64,000 nucleotides of DNA from Geomonas ferrireducens (GCF_004917065.1 NZ_SSYA01000001.1:619001-683000), one strand, 5' to 3'; numbered from the stretch's first letter, positions 33,886 to 42,809 are shown. The notes: generated by a model from the letters alone, not told the origin. Program-made: numbers and translations.

Positions 33886-34575
33886 GTGTTGCAGCTTCGC
33901 GACGTGGTGAAGTCTTACGAGGGCAAATCGATGGTGACGGCGCTGGCGGGGGTCTCCTTCTCCATCGCCGCTGGGGAGATGGTTGCCATCATGGGGCCGT
34001 CTGGGTCGGGGAAATCGACCCTTTTGAACCTGATGGGGGGGCTCGACGTGCCGACCTCCGGACAGGTGCTGGTGGCGGGGAGTGACCTTGCCCTGGAAAG
34101 CGAAAAAGGGCGCTCGCTCTTCAGGCGCACGCACGTCTCGTACATCTTCCAGGCCTACCATCTGATGCCGACGCTCAGGGTGCGGCAAAACGTGGCGCTA
34201 CCCCTGAGGCTGGCCGGCATGGGGGCGAAGGAGGCGGAACTCAGGGTCGAGCGCGCCCTGGCCGAGGTCGGCCTGGAAAAGCGGGGCGACCACCTCCCGG
34301 ACGAACTCTCCGGCGGCGAGCGCCAGCGCGTCGCCATCGCCCGCGCCCTGGTCACCGAGGCTCCGCTTCTGCTCGCCGATGAGCCGACCGGCAACCTGGA
34401 CAGCGCCCGCGGCAGGGAGATCCTCGCCCTGCTCCGCTCCATCCACGCCCGGCGCGGCACCACCATCGTCATGGTGACCCACGACCGCGACGCCGCCTCC
34501 GCCTGCGACCGCCTCATCCTGCTGCGGGACGGACGCGTCGAGGAGGACGGCGCGGTCCCGGGAGTCACCCGATGA
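33886..34575 (+). CDS. ABC transporter ATP-binding protein, LolD/MacB type
   Basis: ATPase subunit of 229 residues with Walker A (GPSGSGKST), signature LSGGERQRVAIARAL, Walker B plus LLLADEPTGNLD and the switch His in VMVTHDRD. NLD after the Walker B is typical of the LolD/MacB/FtsE class that powers mechanotransmission permeases. The GTG start at 33886 is fixed by AAGGAGG 8 nt upstream; the longer upstream frame lacks similarity. It overlaps the permease gene by ATGA and heads a four-gene operon. The 263-bp gap before it shows no gene. Confidence 0.95.
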   Translation: MLQLRDVVKSYEGKSMVTALAGVSFSIAAGEMVAIMGPSGSGKSTLLNLMGGLDVPTSGQVLVAGSDLALESEKGRSLFRRTHVSYIFQAYHLMPTLRVRQNVALPLRLAGMGAKEAELRVERALAEVGLEKRGDHLPDELSGGERQRVAIARALVTEAPLLLADEPTGNLDSARGREILALLRSIHARRGTTIVMVTHDRDAASACDRLILLRDGRVEEDGAVPGVTR

Positions 34576-37124
34576 GATACCTGCTGCGCCACCTCTCCCT
34601 TTCCTATGCCCGCCGCCACCTAGCGAAGACCGTCCTCACCCTTTTGGGCGTGGTGGTCGGCGTCACCACCTTCAGCTCAATCAGGACCGCACAGGACGCC
34701 CTCGTCGCCGGGATCGGTTCCACCGTGGACCGGGTCGCCGGGAAGGCGCACCTGCAGGTCACCATGGAGGGGGGCGTCCCCGAGGGGGTGCAGGAGCAGC
34801 TCAGAAACCTCCCCGGTGTCCGCGCCACCTCCCCGGTGATAGAACAGATCGTGGTCCCGGAAAAAGGGGAGCTCGGCAGTCTCATGGTGATCGGCGTCGA
34901 CCTCTTGGGCGACCGGGAGATGCGCGACTACGGCTTCGAGGGTGACGACGCCGACCTCGACGACCCGCTCCTGTTCCTGGCCCAGCCCGACTCCGCCCTT
35001 TTCACCCGCGACTTCGCCAAACGTGCCGGCCTCACCACCGGGGGGACGCTGGCGGTCAGGGTCCCGACCGGCACGAGGAAAGTCACCGCGCGCGGCCTCA
35101 TGAGCCCGAAGGGGTTCGCACAGGCCTTCGGCGGCAACCTCATGGTGGTGGACGTCTACGCCGCGCAGGAGCTCTTCGGCCGTGGGCGCCGCTTCGACCG
35201 CATCGACGTCCGGCTGGCCGAGGGGGTGACCGTGGCGCAAGGGACCGAGATGCTCAAAAAGGCGCTCGGCCCGGCGTACCGGGTGGAAACCCCGGCCCGG
35301 CGCGGCGAGCAGATGGAGCGCCTCGTGGCGAACTTCACCGCCGGGTTCAACGTCTCCAGCGCCTTCGCCCTCTCCATCGGCATCTTCCTCATCTTCAACG
35401 CCTTCAACGTCGCGGTGAACCGCAGGCGGCGCGACATCGGCACCCTGCGCGCCCTGGGCGCCACGCCGCGCCAGGTGCAGCTCCTGTTCCTGGTCGAGGC
35501 CCTCATCATCGGCCTTGCCGGCGGGGCGATCGGCTGCGTCGCCGGGACCGCATTCTCGCAGGCGCTCCTCGTGAGCATGGGGCAGAGCACCGAGATGGTG
35601 TACGGCATCAGCGGCTCCGGCATCGTGCACCTCACCCCGGCGGTCGTGTTCCACTCCATGCTGCTTGGGCTCATCGCCTCGCTCGCCGGGGCCTGGGGGC
35701 CAGCCCTCGCCGCCTCGCGCATCTCCCCCACGGAGGCCTTCGCCAAAGGGAGTTTCCAGGCGCGGGTCCAGCGTAGGGCGACCCCGAGGCTCGTTTTCGG
35801 TGTGCTCTTGGTCGCGGCCGCAGCGGGACTAGCCCTGAGCCGGGTCATGAAGGGAGACGGACTCGTGCTTTCGGTGCTCCTTCTGGGCGGCGTGGGGCTC
35901 GTGCTTCTGATCGGCCCGGTCTCGCGGGGGATCCTCCTCGCCCTCGCCCCGCCGCTTGGGCGCCTTTTTCCCTCCGCCGGACCGCTCTCGTGCGACGCCC
36001 TTTTGGGGAACCCGCGCCGCAGTGCGGGCACCATCATGGCCATGGCCCTCTCGCTCACCTTCGTACTCGGCCTGGGGGGCTACATGGGATCGACGCGGCT
36101 CACCATCGAGCGCTGGATGGACGACATCCTCACCTGCGATCTCTTCGTGCGCGCCTCGGCGAACTTCTCGCGCCCCGACTTTCTCTACCCCGGAAAACTG
36201 AAGGACGAGATCCTCTCCCTCCCCGGGGTACGCACCGTGGAAAGCTACCGGGCGATAAGACCGCAGTTTCGCGGGAGGCAGATCCTGGTGGGGTCGGTGG
36301 AGATGGATACCCTCACCAAAAGGGTGCGCTACGAGTTCGCCCAGGGGGATCTCGCCGGGCTGCGCGACGGCCTCATCAACCGGGGGATGTGCGCGGTCAC
36401 CGAGAATTTCTACGACCGCTTCGGCCTGGGCAAGGGTGACACCGTCGAGCTCACGACCCCGGGGGGCGTGATGCGCTTCCCCATCGCCGCGGTGATAAGG
36501 GACTACAGCTCCGACCAGGGGGCGGTCTTCCTGGACCGCAACGTGTTTTTGAAGCACTGGCAGGACGACCGCGTCGACATCTACGACGTCTCGGTCACCC
36601 CCGGCACCGATCCCGGCAAGGTGCGCGACACGATCCGCGCGCGGCTCTCCGGCCGCTACCCGGCGCTCATCTCGACCCAGCGCGAGTTCAAGGAGGAGAT
36701 CGGCAAGGCGATCGACGCCTTCTACGCCGTCATGCGCATCACCGTCTTCCTCGCCCTCGGGGTCGCCTTCTTAGGCATCGTCACATCGCTTCTCATCTCG
36801 GTGGCGGAGCGCACGCGCGAGATCGGCATCCTGAAGGCGCTGGGGGCGCTCCCCGGCCAGATCGCGCGCAGCGTGGTGCTGGAGGCGCTGGTGCTCGCCC
36901 TGGTCGGGCTCGTCGTCGCCCTCCCGGCCGGGAACCTCTTCGCCTCCTTCATGGAGGGACCGGTGGCGCGGGCCTTCACCGGCTGGGCCATGCCGCACCA
37001 CTACCCGTGGGAGGTGCTCGGGCAGCTCCTTGTCCTTTTGCCGCTGGTGTCCTTCCTCGCCGCCGGGATCCCCGCACGACAGGCCGCAACGGTCAAGGTG
37101 ACCGAGGCGGTCGGGTACGAGTAG
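34572..37124 (+). CDS. ABC transporter permease, FtsX/MacB-like with two FtsX domains
   Basis: Inner-membrane permease of 850 residues. A first membrane helix near residue 20-35 (KTVLTLLGVVVGVTTF) is followed by a MacB-type periplasmic domain and an FtsX domain (about 250-400, with RRRDIGTLRALGATPRQVQLL). A central pair of helices, a second periplasmic domain (about 500-700) and a C-terminal FtsX domain (about 715-845, with RTREIGILKALGALPGQIAR) follow. This duplicated layout fits the DUF/YbbP-like or LolCE-type exporters, which extract lipids or lipoproteins from the inner membrane rather than pump solutes. Its LolA-like and outer-membrane neighbours support envelope lipid or lipoprotein traffic. 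Confidence 0.92.
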   Translation: MRYLLRHLSLSYARRHLAKTVLTLLGVVVGVTTFSSIRTAQDALVAGIGSTVDRVAGKAHLQVTMEGGVPEGVQEQLRNLPGVRATSPVIEQIVVPEKGELGSLMVIGVDLLGDREMRDYGFEGDDADLDDPLLFLAQPDSALFTRDFAKRAGLTTGGTLAVRVPTGTRKVTARGLMSPKGFAQAFGGNLMVVDVYAAQELFGRGRRFDRIDVRLAEGVTVAQGTEMLKKALGPAYRVETPARRGEQMERLVANFTAGFNVSSAFALSIGIFLIFNAFNVAVNRRRRDIGTLRALGATPRQVQLLFLVEALIIGLAGGAIGCVAGTAFSQALLVSMGQSTEMVYGISGSGIVHLTPAVVFHSMLLGLIASLAGAWGPALAASRISPTEAFAKGSFQARVQRRATPRLVFGVLLVAAAAGLALSRVMKGDGLVLSVLLLGGVGLVLLIGPVSRGILLALAPPLGRLFPSAGPLSCDALLGNPRRSAGTIMAMALSLTFVLGLGGYMGSTRLTIERWMDDILTCDLFVRASANFSRPDFLYPGKLKDEILSLPGVRTVESYRAIRPQFRGRQILVGSVEMDTLTKRVRYEFAQGDLAGLRDGLINRGMCAVTENFYDRFGLGKGDTVELTTPGGVMRFPIAAVIRDYSSDQGAVFLDRNVFLKHWQDDRVDIYDVSVTPGTDPGKVRDTIRARLSGRYPALISTQREFKEEIGKAIDAFYAVMRITVFLALGVAFLGIVTSLLISVAERTREIGILKALGALPGQIARSVVLEALVLALVGLVVALPAGNLFASFMEGPVARAFTGWAMPHHYPWEVLGQLLVLLPLVSFLAAGIPARQAATVKVTEAVGYE

Positions 37125-37149
37125 GGCGGCCCCTCCCCGGCCCTCCCAA

Positions 37150-37170
37150 CCTCCCCCCTCCGGGGGGAGG
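37150..37170. repeat. Perfect GC hairpin between permease and LolA-like genes
   Basis: cctcccccc (37150-37158) and ggggggagg (37162-37170) form a 9-bp stem with a 3-nt loop. No T-run follows, so it is more likely an mRNA-stability hairpin or dispersed repeat than a terminator. Confidence 0.5.
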
Positions 37171-37212
37171 AGAAGATGATGAATACATCGAATTACTGGA
37201 GGATTCCGCACG

Positions 37213-38019
37213 ATGACCCTAAAAAACATCAAACAGCTTCTCTGGTTGGCCGTAGCCGTTGTGATCATCCCTTTTTATCCAGCCGCAGCCCTCGCCGCGC
37301 CGGACGCGCGCGCCCTTTTAAGAGATTCGGAAAGCCGGCACCGCACCAAGACCCAGCAGTACTCGGGCGACCTCACCGTGGTGAACAAGGAGGGGAAGGT
37401 CCGGAAGAAGGGGTGGAACAGCTACCGGCAGGGGTACGCCGGGGACTCGAAGAACCTGATCCGCTTTACCGATCCCCCCGAGGTGAAGGGGGTCGGCTTT
37501 CTCTCCCTGCCGCGCGCAGGCTCGGACAACCCGGACCAGTGGCTCTACCTACCCTCCATGAAGCGCGAACGCAGGATCGCCCCCCAGGACCGCGACGCCT
37601 CCTTCGTCGGGACCGACTTCAACTACGAGGACATGGAGGAGTTCGACCACGAGAAATACAAGGTGTCACTGGAGGGTGAGGAAACCGTGGAGGGGCACCC
37701 CTGCTATGTGATCAAGGCGATCCCGCTCGAGAAGGGGAGCAAGTCCATCTACCAGAAGCTCACCCTCTACCTGAGAAAGGACATCCTCTACCTGGTGCGC
37801 GAGGACCTCTACCGCAAGGGGGAGAGCCAGCCGGCGAAGCGCCTGATCCTCTCCGATATCAAGAACGTCGAGGGGCACTGGATAGCGGCGCGCATGGAGA
37901 TGACCGACCTGAAAAAGGGAAGCCGCACCACGGTGACCCTCAAGCAGATCTCCTTCAACCGGCCGCAGCCCGCGAGCCGCTTCACGCTGCAGAACCTGAC
38001 CCGCGAGGGGGGCGATTGA
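37213..38019 (+). CDS. LolA-like outer-membrane lipoprotein-sorting protein
   Basis: Periplasmic protein of 268 residues with a signal peptide (cleavage after ALA, about residue 28). The beta-sheet body matches the LolA_like/lipoprotein-sorting family: YSGDLTVVNKEGKVRKKGW, then RFTDPPEVKGVGFLSLPR, WLYLPSMKRERRIAPQDR and SFVGTDFNYEDME. Members form a half-barrel that shields a lipid or hydrophobic ligand and usually sit beside RND or FtsX-type transporters. ATG 37213 has GGAGGA upstream, 88 bp after the permease. It overlaps the barrel gene by 4 nt. Confidence 0.88.
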   Translation: MTLKNIKQLLWLAVAVVIIPFYPAAALAAPDARALLRDSESRHRTKTQQYSGDLTVVNKEGKVRKKGWNSYRQGYAGDSKNLIRFTDPPEVKGVGFLSLPRAGSDNPDQWLYLPSMKRERRIAPQDRDASFVGTDFNYEDMEEFDHEKYKVSLEGEETVEGHPCYVIKAIPLEKGSKSIYQKLTLYLRKDILYLVREDLYRKGESQPAKRLILSDIKNVEGHWIAARMEMTDLKKGSRTTVTLKQISFNRPQPASRFTLQNLTREGGD

Positions 38020-39251
38020 GGGTCTTCGCACTCCTTCTTTTCTTCCTGCTCGTTCTCCCCTGCGCCGCTCTCGCCGAAGGGTTTTCCGGCTATGCCGAGT
38101 TGAAGGGTATGGCCTACAGCGAGCGCTCGCCGGGTGATCCCTACGCGGCCGGCTGGGGCACCGTCTACGGCAAGTGGGAAGAGCGCCTAGCCGAGAGCCA
38201 GCTCACCGCGTCCCTGCGCGCGGAGTGGCTCACCTCGCCGCAGACGAGCCCGCTTGTCTTCGACCCGGCGGACCGGAAGTTGAGGCGTCCCCCCTTGAGC
38301 ATCCCAGAGCTCTGGCTGCGCGTCCCGCTCGCCTCCTCGCACGACCTCGAGCTCGGGCGCTTCCAGCTCGGCTGGGGCAAGACAGACGGCTACTCTCCGG
38401 CCGACGCCTTTCTCCCCCGCGACCTGACCGACCCTTTCGCCGACGAGAAGCTACCGCTCTGGGGGGTGCGCGCAAGCGGGCAGGAGGAGAACCTCCGCTA
38501 CCAGGCCGTGCTGGTGCCGGTGACCACGCCGTGGCGCATCCCACCGCTTGGAAGCCGTAACGCCCCCATCGCCTCCGGCGCCCTCCCGCATGGGACGGTT
38601 CTGCGCGAGGCGGACGACGCGCCTCCCCTACCCGGTTTTGCCGCGCTGCGCCTCCTCGCCACGCACGGCGACTGGGACCTCGGCGTCTGGGCAAGGACCG
38701 GCGTGCGACCGGCACCGATCCTTCGCTTCACCGCGGACCCTGCCCTGCAGGACGGGCCGGTCCCGGTGGTGACGGTCACCCGGCGCTATCCGCGCGAGCA
38801 CGCGGCCGGGGTCGAGGTCTCCAGGGTCGCCGGTCCCTATGTCCTGCGGGGGGAGTTGGCCGCCCTTTTCTCGGGCGACGCCGAACTGGGCGACGCCGTC
38901 ATCGCCACCTTGAGCCTCGAGCGGGGCTTCGGCGACGGTACGCTTCTGGTCACCCTGGCCGGCAACGCCATCGATCCGCCCGTCGACCCCACCCTGCTCT
39001 TCGACCGGGGCACCCTCCCCGCCCTCATCGTCGCCTGGAACCGCACCGAGGAGTGGGGCGCGTGGAAGGCGGTCTGGGACTGCGGCCTCGAGCGCGGCGA
39101 CGGCATCCTGAAGGGTGAGGTCGCCTACAACGTCACCGACACCTGGAAGGTCACCGTCGGAGGCGATCTCCCGTATGGCTCACGCCAGGGTGCGCTCGGC
39201 GCCCTGCACGACGCGCGCCGTCTCGTCGCCGCCGTCCGCCGCAGCTGGTGA
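38016..39251 (+). CDS. Outer-membrane beta-barrel protein linked to LolA-like/ABC operon
   Basis: Predicted outer-membrane barrel of 411 residues. TTG at 38016 overlaps the previous stop (TTGA) and is preceded by GAGGGGGG. It starts a clean signal peptide (VFALLLFFLLVLPCAALA). The body alternates polar and aromatic/hydrophobic residues (GFSGYAELKGMAYSERSPGD, LELGRFQLGWGKTDGYSPAD, GDGTLLVTLAGNAIDPP), and the last residue is Trp after VAAVRRS, a plausible C-terminal strand. No specific family was recognised. Coupling to an FtsX-type exporter and LolA-like carrier suggests that it receives or places cargo at the outer membrane. Confidence 0.75.
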   Translation: MRVFALLLFFLLVLPCAALAEGFSGYAELKGMAYSERSPGDPYAAGWGTVYGKWEERLAESQLTASLRAEWLTSPQTSPLVFDPADRKLRRPPLSIPELWLRVPLASSHDLELGRFQLGWGKTDGYSPADAFLPRDLTDPFADEKLPLWGVRASGQEENLRYQAVLVPVTTPWRIPPLGSRNAPIASGALPHGTVLREADDAPPLPGFAALRLLATHGDWDLGVWARTGVRPAPILRFTADPALQDGPVPVVTVTRRYPREHAAGVEVSRVAGPYVLRGELAALFSGDAELGDAVIATLSLERGFGDGTLLVTLAGNAIDPPVDPTLLFDRGTLPALIVAWNRTEEWGAWKAVWDCGLERGDGILKGEVAYNVTDTWKVTVGGDLPYGSRQGALGALHDARRLVAAVRRSW

Positions 39252-39296
39252 CCCGCACGCCCCCCTAGACCCTACTCCGCCGGAAAGCTCCCCGGA

Positions 39297-39335
39297 TGTA
39301 TACGCGTCTGCAACACCGCGGGCGGTATACGTTTT
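39297..39335 (+). terminator. Possible terminator after the ABC-LolA-barrel operon
   Basis: gtatac (39298-39303) and gtatac (39325-39330) with adjoining gc/gc pairs can close a hairpin, followed by GTTTT. The stem is imperfect and the loop long, so support is weak. Confidence 0.3.
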
Positions 39336-39446
39336 AGACAGCCCCCCACCTTTTAAGCTACCATCGAACCCTCTCCGGCAGCTCCCCGCGCCGCGGCGCA
39401 TCCTTTCGCGCTGTCCGCGACATCCTTCTGCCGGAGCAGGAGAGCG

Positions 39447-42029
39447 ATGGGCACCATCAGTTGCGAAACCATTTCCGGGATCCGTCTCTTTAACTGCCTC
39501 GCCCCGGACGACCTCCGGCAGGTGGCCGGGCGCCTCGAGTTGCGCCAGTTCGCCGCGGACGCGATCATCCTCGCAAGGAACGAGCCGGCGATGGAGCTCT
39601 ACGTGATCCTCTCGGGGCGCATCCGGGTGGAGCTTTTGGACCGCTCAGGGCAGATCCTGAACCTCACCGAACTTGGGATCGGCAACGTGATCGGCGAACG
39701 CGCCATCCTGACCGACGAGAAGCGCTCCGCCGACGTGCGCGCCATCACCGAGGTGCAGGCGGCACGGCTCACCCGGCAGGACTTCGAGGAGCTCCTCGAG
39801 CGCATGCCGATACTCTACGCCAACATGAGCCGCATCCTCGCGGCGCAGCTCGGGAGCTGGGCGCACCGCCACCAGCGCGAGGAGAGCGAGCACCGCGAGG
39901 TGATCACCAACATCATCGGCTGGCAGCTCCTCCCGGAGTTCGGGGAGTTCCCCGGCATCTCCCCCTGGGTACGCCTGCTCAACAAGCGCCTCGAGCACCT
40001 GGCCGGCACCAGGAGCCACGTCCTCATCCTCGGCGAGCCCGGCACCTGGAAGGACCTGGCCGCCCGCCTGATCCATTTCCACAGCGACGACAACCGCCCC
40101 GTACTCTTCCTCGACTGCGCCGCGCCGCCGCCGGTTCTGGGGGAGGAATGCGCCGCAAGCGAGTCGGCGGCACAGAGCTCGCTCCTGCTCGGTCTCGCCC
40201 AGGAGGCCGCGCTCTTCGGCCACGCCCCGGAGGGGACGATGTACGCGCGCCGGGTGCGGCGCGGCATGATCGAGCTTGCCGCCGGCGGCGACATGATCCT
40301 CAGAAACATCGACTGTCTCACCCCGGCGGTGCAGGAGGAACTGGTCGAGTTCATGGAATCCGGCCACTTCACGCGCCGCGGCGAGACGAAGCTTAGAAGC
40401 GCCCAGGTGCGCATCATCGCGACGAGCGGCAAGCCGCTCGCCCCCATGGTCGACAGCGGCAAGTTCAACGCGGTCCTCTTCAAGAAGCTGTCGGGGGAAA
40501 CACTTGAGTTGGCGCCGCTAAGGGAGCGCAAGAAGGACATCCCGGTCATCGCGAGGAGCCTCCTCAAGTCCCTCAACGCGAAGCACCACAAAAACGTGCG
40601 CCGCCTCTCCCAGGACGCGCTGAACCGCCTGGTGGACCACGACTGGCCCCTGAACGCGAGCGAGCTGTACCAGGTCGTCTCGCGCGCCGTGGTGGTGTGC
40701 AACGACGACGAGATCCACCCCGAGCACATCTCCCTGCAGGGGCACCCCTTCGGGGACGGCCACTTCGACCTCCTTACCCTCCCGGCGGTGGAGCGCCTCG
40801 CGCGCAACCCGCGCTTCCCGCGCCTTTTGCGCTACGTCACCGTGCCGCTCTTTCTGGCGGTGACGCTCTACACCCTCTTCGGGCCCCGCCTGAACAACGC
40901 CGCGAACCTCGCCGCCTGGACCATAGGATGGCCGGCACTTCTCGTGACCGCCTTTCTCTTCGCCCGCGGCTGGTGCAGCTTCTGCCCCATGGAGGCGATC
41001 GGCGAGTATATCGGGGTGTCGAGCCGGGTGGTGCGCGACCCGGCCCCCTGGCTGCGCCGCTGGGGCCCCACCCTCTCCTTCGTCGCGCTCGTGCTGATCC
41101 TTCTGGCCGAGCAGGCGACCGGTATGTTCACCTACGCCGGGGCGACCGGGCTTCTGCTTTTCGGCATCCTCGGCGCCACGGTGAGCGCCGACCTCGTCAT
41201 CGGGCGCCGCGGCTGGTGCAAGTTCCTCTGTCCGCTCGGGCGCATCGTGAGCCTCGTCTCGCGCATCTCGCCGCTCGAGATGCACAGTAACCACAACGTC
41301 TGCCTGAGCCGCTGCCGGGTCGACGACTGCATCAAGGAAAAGGGTTGCCCCATGGGGCTCCACCCTTCCGGGGTCGACAGCTCGGACCATTGCGTCCTCT
41401 GCCTGAACTGCGTGAGGAGCTGCCCGCACCACTCCATGCAGCTAGACCTCAGAAACCCGACCTGGGGCGGGTTCAACCGCGCCCGGCGCGGCCTGCGCGA
41501 GGCCTTCTTCAGCACCACCCTGGTCGGCGTGGTCATCGCCGCCAAGGGAACTCCGCTCGTCGCAGGCCGCCACATCGAGATCTTCTCGCGCACCCTCTGG
41601 AGCGTCACCGATTACCTGGTCGCCCTCACCATCGTGGCCGGCTTCACCCTCCTCACCATGCTCGCCTCGGCGACAGTGCGCGGGACTGGGTGGCGCCAGG
41701 TCTTCACCACGAGCGGCCTCGCCTACCTGCCGCTTGCCGCGGCCGGGCTCTTCCTCATCTTCTTCCGCGCCCTGGTTGAGGGAGGTGCTGCGCTCGTGCC
41801 GCTCATGATCGACGCCATAGGGCTCGACGGCCGGCTCGACGCAGCGCGGCTCACCCCCGAGTTCGGCACGCTGCGCCTGCTCATCTACCCGCTCATCGTG
41901 CTCGCGGCGCTCTTCTCACTCAAGATCCTCGGCAAGCTGCAGCGCCAGGACGGTCTCCCCGGCGGCGCTCTCGCCGGTCACCGCTTCCTGATCGTCGCTG
42001 CGGCGACGGTTTTCGTGGTGATCCTCTAG
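39447..42029 (+). CDS. Fusion: cNMP-binding / degenerate sigma54-type AAA+ / NapH-like [4Fe-4S] membrane protein
   Basis: An 860-residue multidomain protein. Residues 1-130 form a CRP-type cyclic-nucleotide-binding domain (LSGRIRVELLDRSGQ, GNVIGERAIL). Residues about 170-440 follow the sigma54-activator AAA+ pattern, but Walker A is GEPGTWKD instead of GESGTGKE. The GAFTGA region reads EGTMYARRV and the Walker B acidic pair is RNID, so ATPase and sigma54 contact are probably lost. From about 470 the protein is polytopic and resembles NapH/NosR: CSFCPMEAIGEY (about 508), CKFLCPLGRI and a Cys series at about 615-632. A ferredoxin cluster C649xxC652xxC655xxxC659P follows. No C-terminal DNA-binding helix is present. 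It is likely a redox membrane protein gated by a nucleotide or ligand. AGGAG precedes ATG 39447. Confidence 0.85.
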   Translation: MGTISCETISGIRLFNCLAPDDLRQVAGRLELRQFAADAIILARNEPAMELYVILSGRIRVELLDRSGQILNLTELGIGNVIGERAILTDEKRSADVRAITEVQAARLTRQDFEELLERMPILYANMSRILAAQLGSWAHRHQREESEHREVITNIIGWQLLPEFGEFPGISPWVRLLNKRLEHLAGTRSHVLILGEPGTWKDLAARLIHFHSDDNRPVLFLDCAAPPPVLGEECAASESAAQSSLLLGLAQEAALFGHAPEGTMYARRVRRGMIELAAGGDMILRNIDCLTPAVQEELVEFMESGHFTRRGETKLRSAQVRIIATSGKPLAPMVDSGKFNAVLFKKLSGETLELAPLRERKKDIPVIARSLLKSLNAKHHKNVRRLSQDALNRLVDHDWPLNASELYQVVSRAVVVCNDDEIHPEHISLQGHPFGDGHFDLLTLPAVERLARNPRFPRLLRYVTVPLFLAVTLYTLFGPRLNNAANLAAWTIGWPALLVTAFLFARGWCSFCPMEAIGEYIGVSSRVVRDPAPWLRRWGPTLSFVALVLILLAEQATGMFTYAGATGLLLFGILGATVSADLVIGRRGWCKFLCPLGRIVSLVSRISPLEMHSNHNVCLSRCRVDDCIKEKGCPMGLHPSGVDSSDHCVLCLNCVRSCPHHSMQLDLRNPTWGGFNRARRGLREAFFSTTLVGVVIAAKGTPLVAGRHIEIFSRTLWSVTDYLVALTIVAGFTLLTMLASATVRGTGWRQVFTTSGLAYLPLAAAGLFLIFFRALVEGGAALVPLMIDAIGLDGRLDAARLTPEFGTLRLLIYPLIVLAALFSLKILGKLQRQDGLPGGALAGHRFLIVAAATVFVVIL

Positions 42030-42214
42030 CGCTTCCAGCCCTCCCCCGAGGTTCTTCAGGCAATGTTTCGAAGCGGTGAGCATGGCGTCACGTTCCCCCC
42101 TTCGCAAAGGGGGGAGCTTTAAGGCCACCGTTCTCAGCGATAGTGGACACGGGCTGCAACCGGACCCCTCTGGGGTGAAAGGCGGTAACTGTCGCCATTT
42201 CCGACGATAACGGG
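42030..42214. other. Gene-free stretch upstream of the Mg2+ locus
   Basis: No coding signal. It contains a strong hairpin, cccccc-ttcgcaaa-gggggg (42095-42114), resembling the repeat at 7723-7760. The hairpin has only a short CTTT after it, so it is a weak terminator candidate for the upstream gene. Confidence 0.5.
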
Positions 42215-42241
42215 TTGACAATTTTTCCGACAGGGTATAAA
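42215..42241 (+). promoter_or_regulatory. Predicted promoter of the M-box leader
   Basis: TTGACA (42215-42220, consensus) and TATAAA (42236-42241) are 15 bp apart, shorter than the usual 17. The predicted start lies a few bases before the M-box aptamer, which supports the assignment. Confidence 0.55.
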
Positions 42242-42252
42242 CAGACAGGGTT

Positions 42253-42412
42253 CCTCGTTAAGATGAGGCGTTTGCACAAACACAGGCTACTGCCCGGAAA
42301 CGTCGAAAGACGCCAATGGGTAGACCAGGTATTGCCGGATTAAGGCTCTACTTAAGGTAGCTGGTCCCTTGCGACCTACGTTGTGCACTGCCGAAAACCG
42401 ACGAGTGGGGAA
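42253..42412 (+). ncRNA. M-box (ykoK) magnesium riboswitch aptamer
   Basis: Mg2+-sensing mRNA leader. The conserved cores are readable: gttaagatgagg at the 5' end, gctactgccc (42286-42295), then gaaagacgccaatgggt (42305-42321). The closing half has ggtagctggtcccttgcgacctacgttgtgcactgccgaaa in three pieces (42356-42395) and a final acgag that pairs with the opening ctcgt. These match the B. subtilis mgtE leader motif block by block as I remember it. It lies between a promoter and a terminator and precedes an MgtA-type ATPase, the expected target. High Mg2+ should favour the terminator. Confidence 0.9.
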
Positions 42413-42427
42413 CCGTGAGGCACATTC

Positions 42428-42456
42428 AGGCCCGGGTTCTCCCGTGGCCTTTTTTC
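42428..42456 (+). terminator. M-box expression-platform terminator
   Basis: aggcc-cggg (42428-42436) pairs with cccg-t-ggcct (42441-42450) across a ttct loop and is followed by TTTTTC. It starts 15-20 nt after the aptamer, as expected for Mg2+-dependent attenuation. Confidence 0.85.
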
Positions 42457-42809
42457 GTTTCCGCACATCACACAGAAAGGTGGTGGTTTTTCACATTGGA
42501 CAGTCATAGTAGCGAATATCCGTTACCCATCCCGTTCCCGCGGCGATAACCCCCTTCAAAGCCTTCCTCCTTCCCTGCCCGCTTTGATCCGGTTCCGCCC
42601 CCAGGAACGGGACTCGATAAGCAGCGGGGAGTCTTCCACACGAACTCCCTTTTGATGCAAGCACCGACCGGCTTACGCAGGGCGCTCTACGCCCGTGGCG
42701 CATCCGGCGTCGTATTGCGGTCACACGCGCCGTCGCAGCACCGGTCCGTCCGGCTGCGGATGTGGTACGCTTTGGCCGCACGCAAGGTTGCCGTACAGGA
42801 GAAGGCAGG
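42457..42809. other. Long leader between riboswitch terminator and mgtA
   Basis: About 350 bp with no credible gene on either strand. It includes GC-rich inverted segments (e.g. gggcgctctacgcccgtggcgc near 42679-42700). It may be a long 5' UTR or contain a second promoter; nothing specific was recognised. Confidence 0.4.

Noticed and set aside
37150-37170. Hairpin as terminator inside the ABC-LolA operon
   Set aside because: No T-run follows, and the downstream gene is 42 bp away in the same direction, so an operon is more likely.
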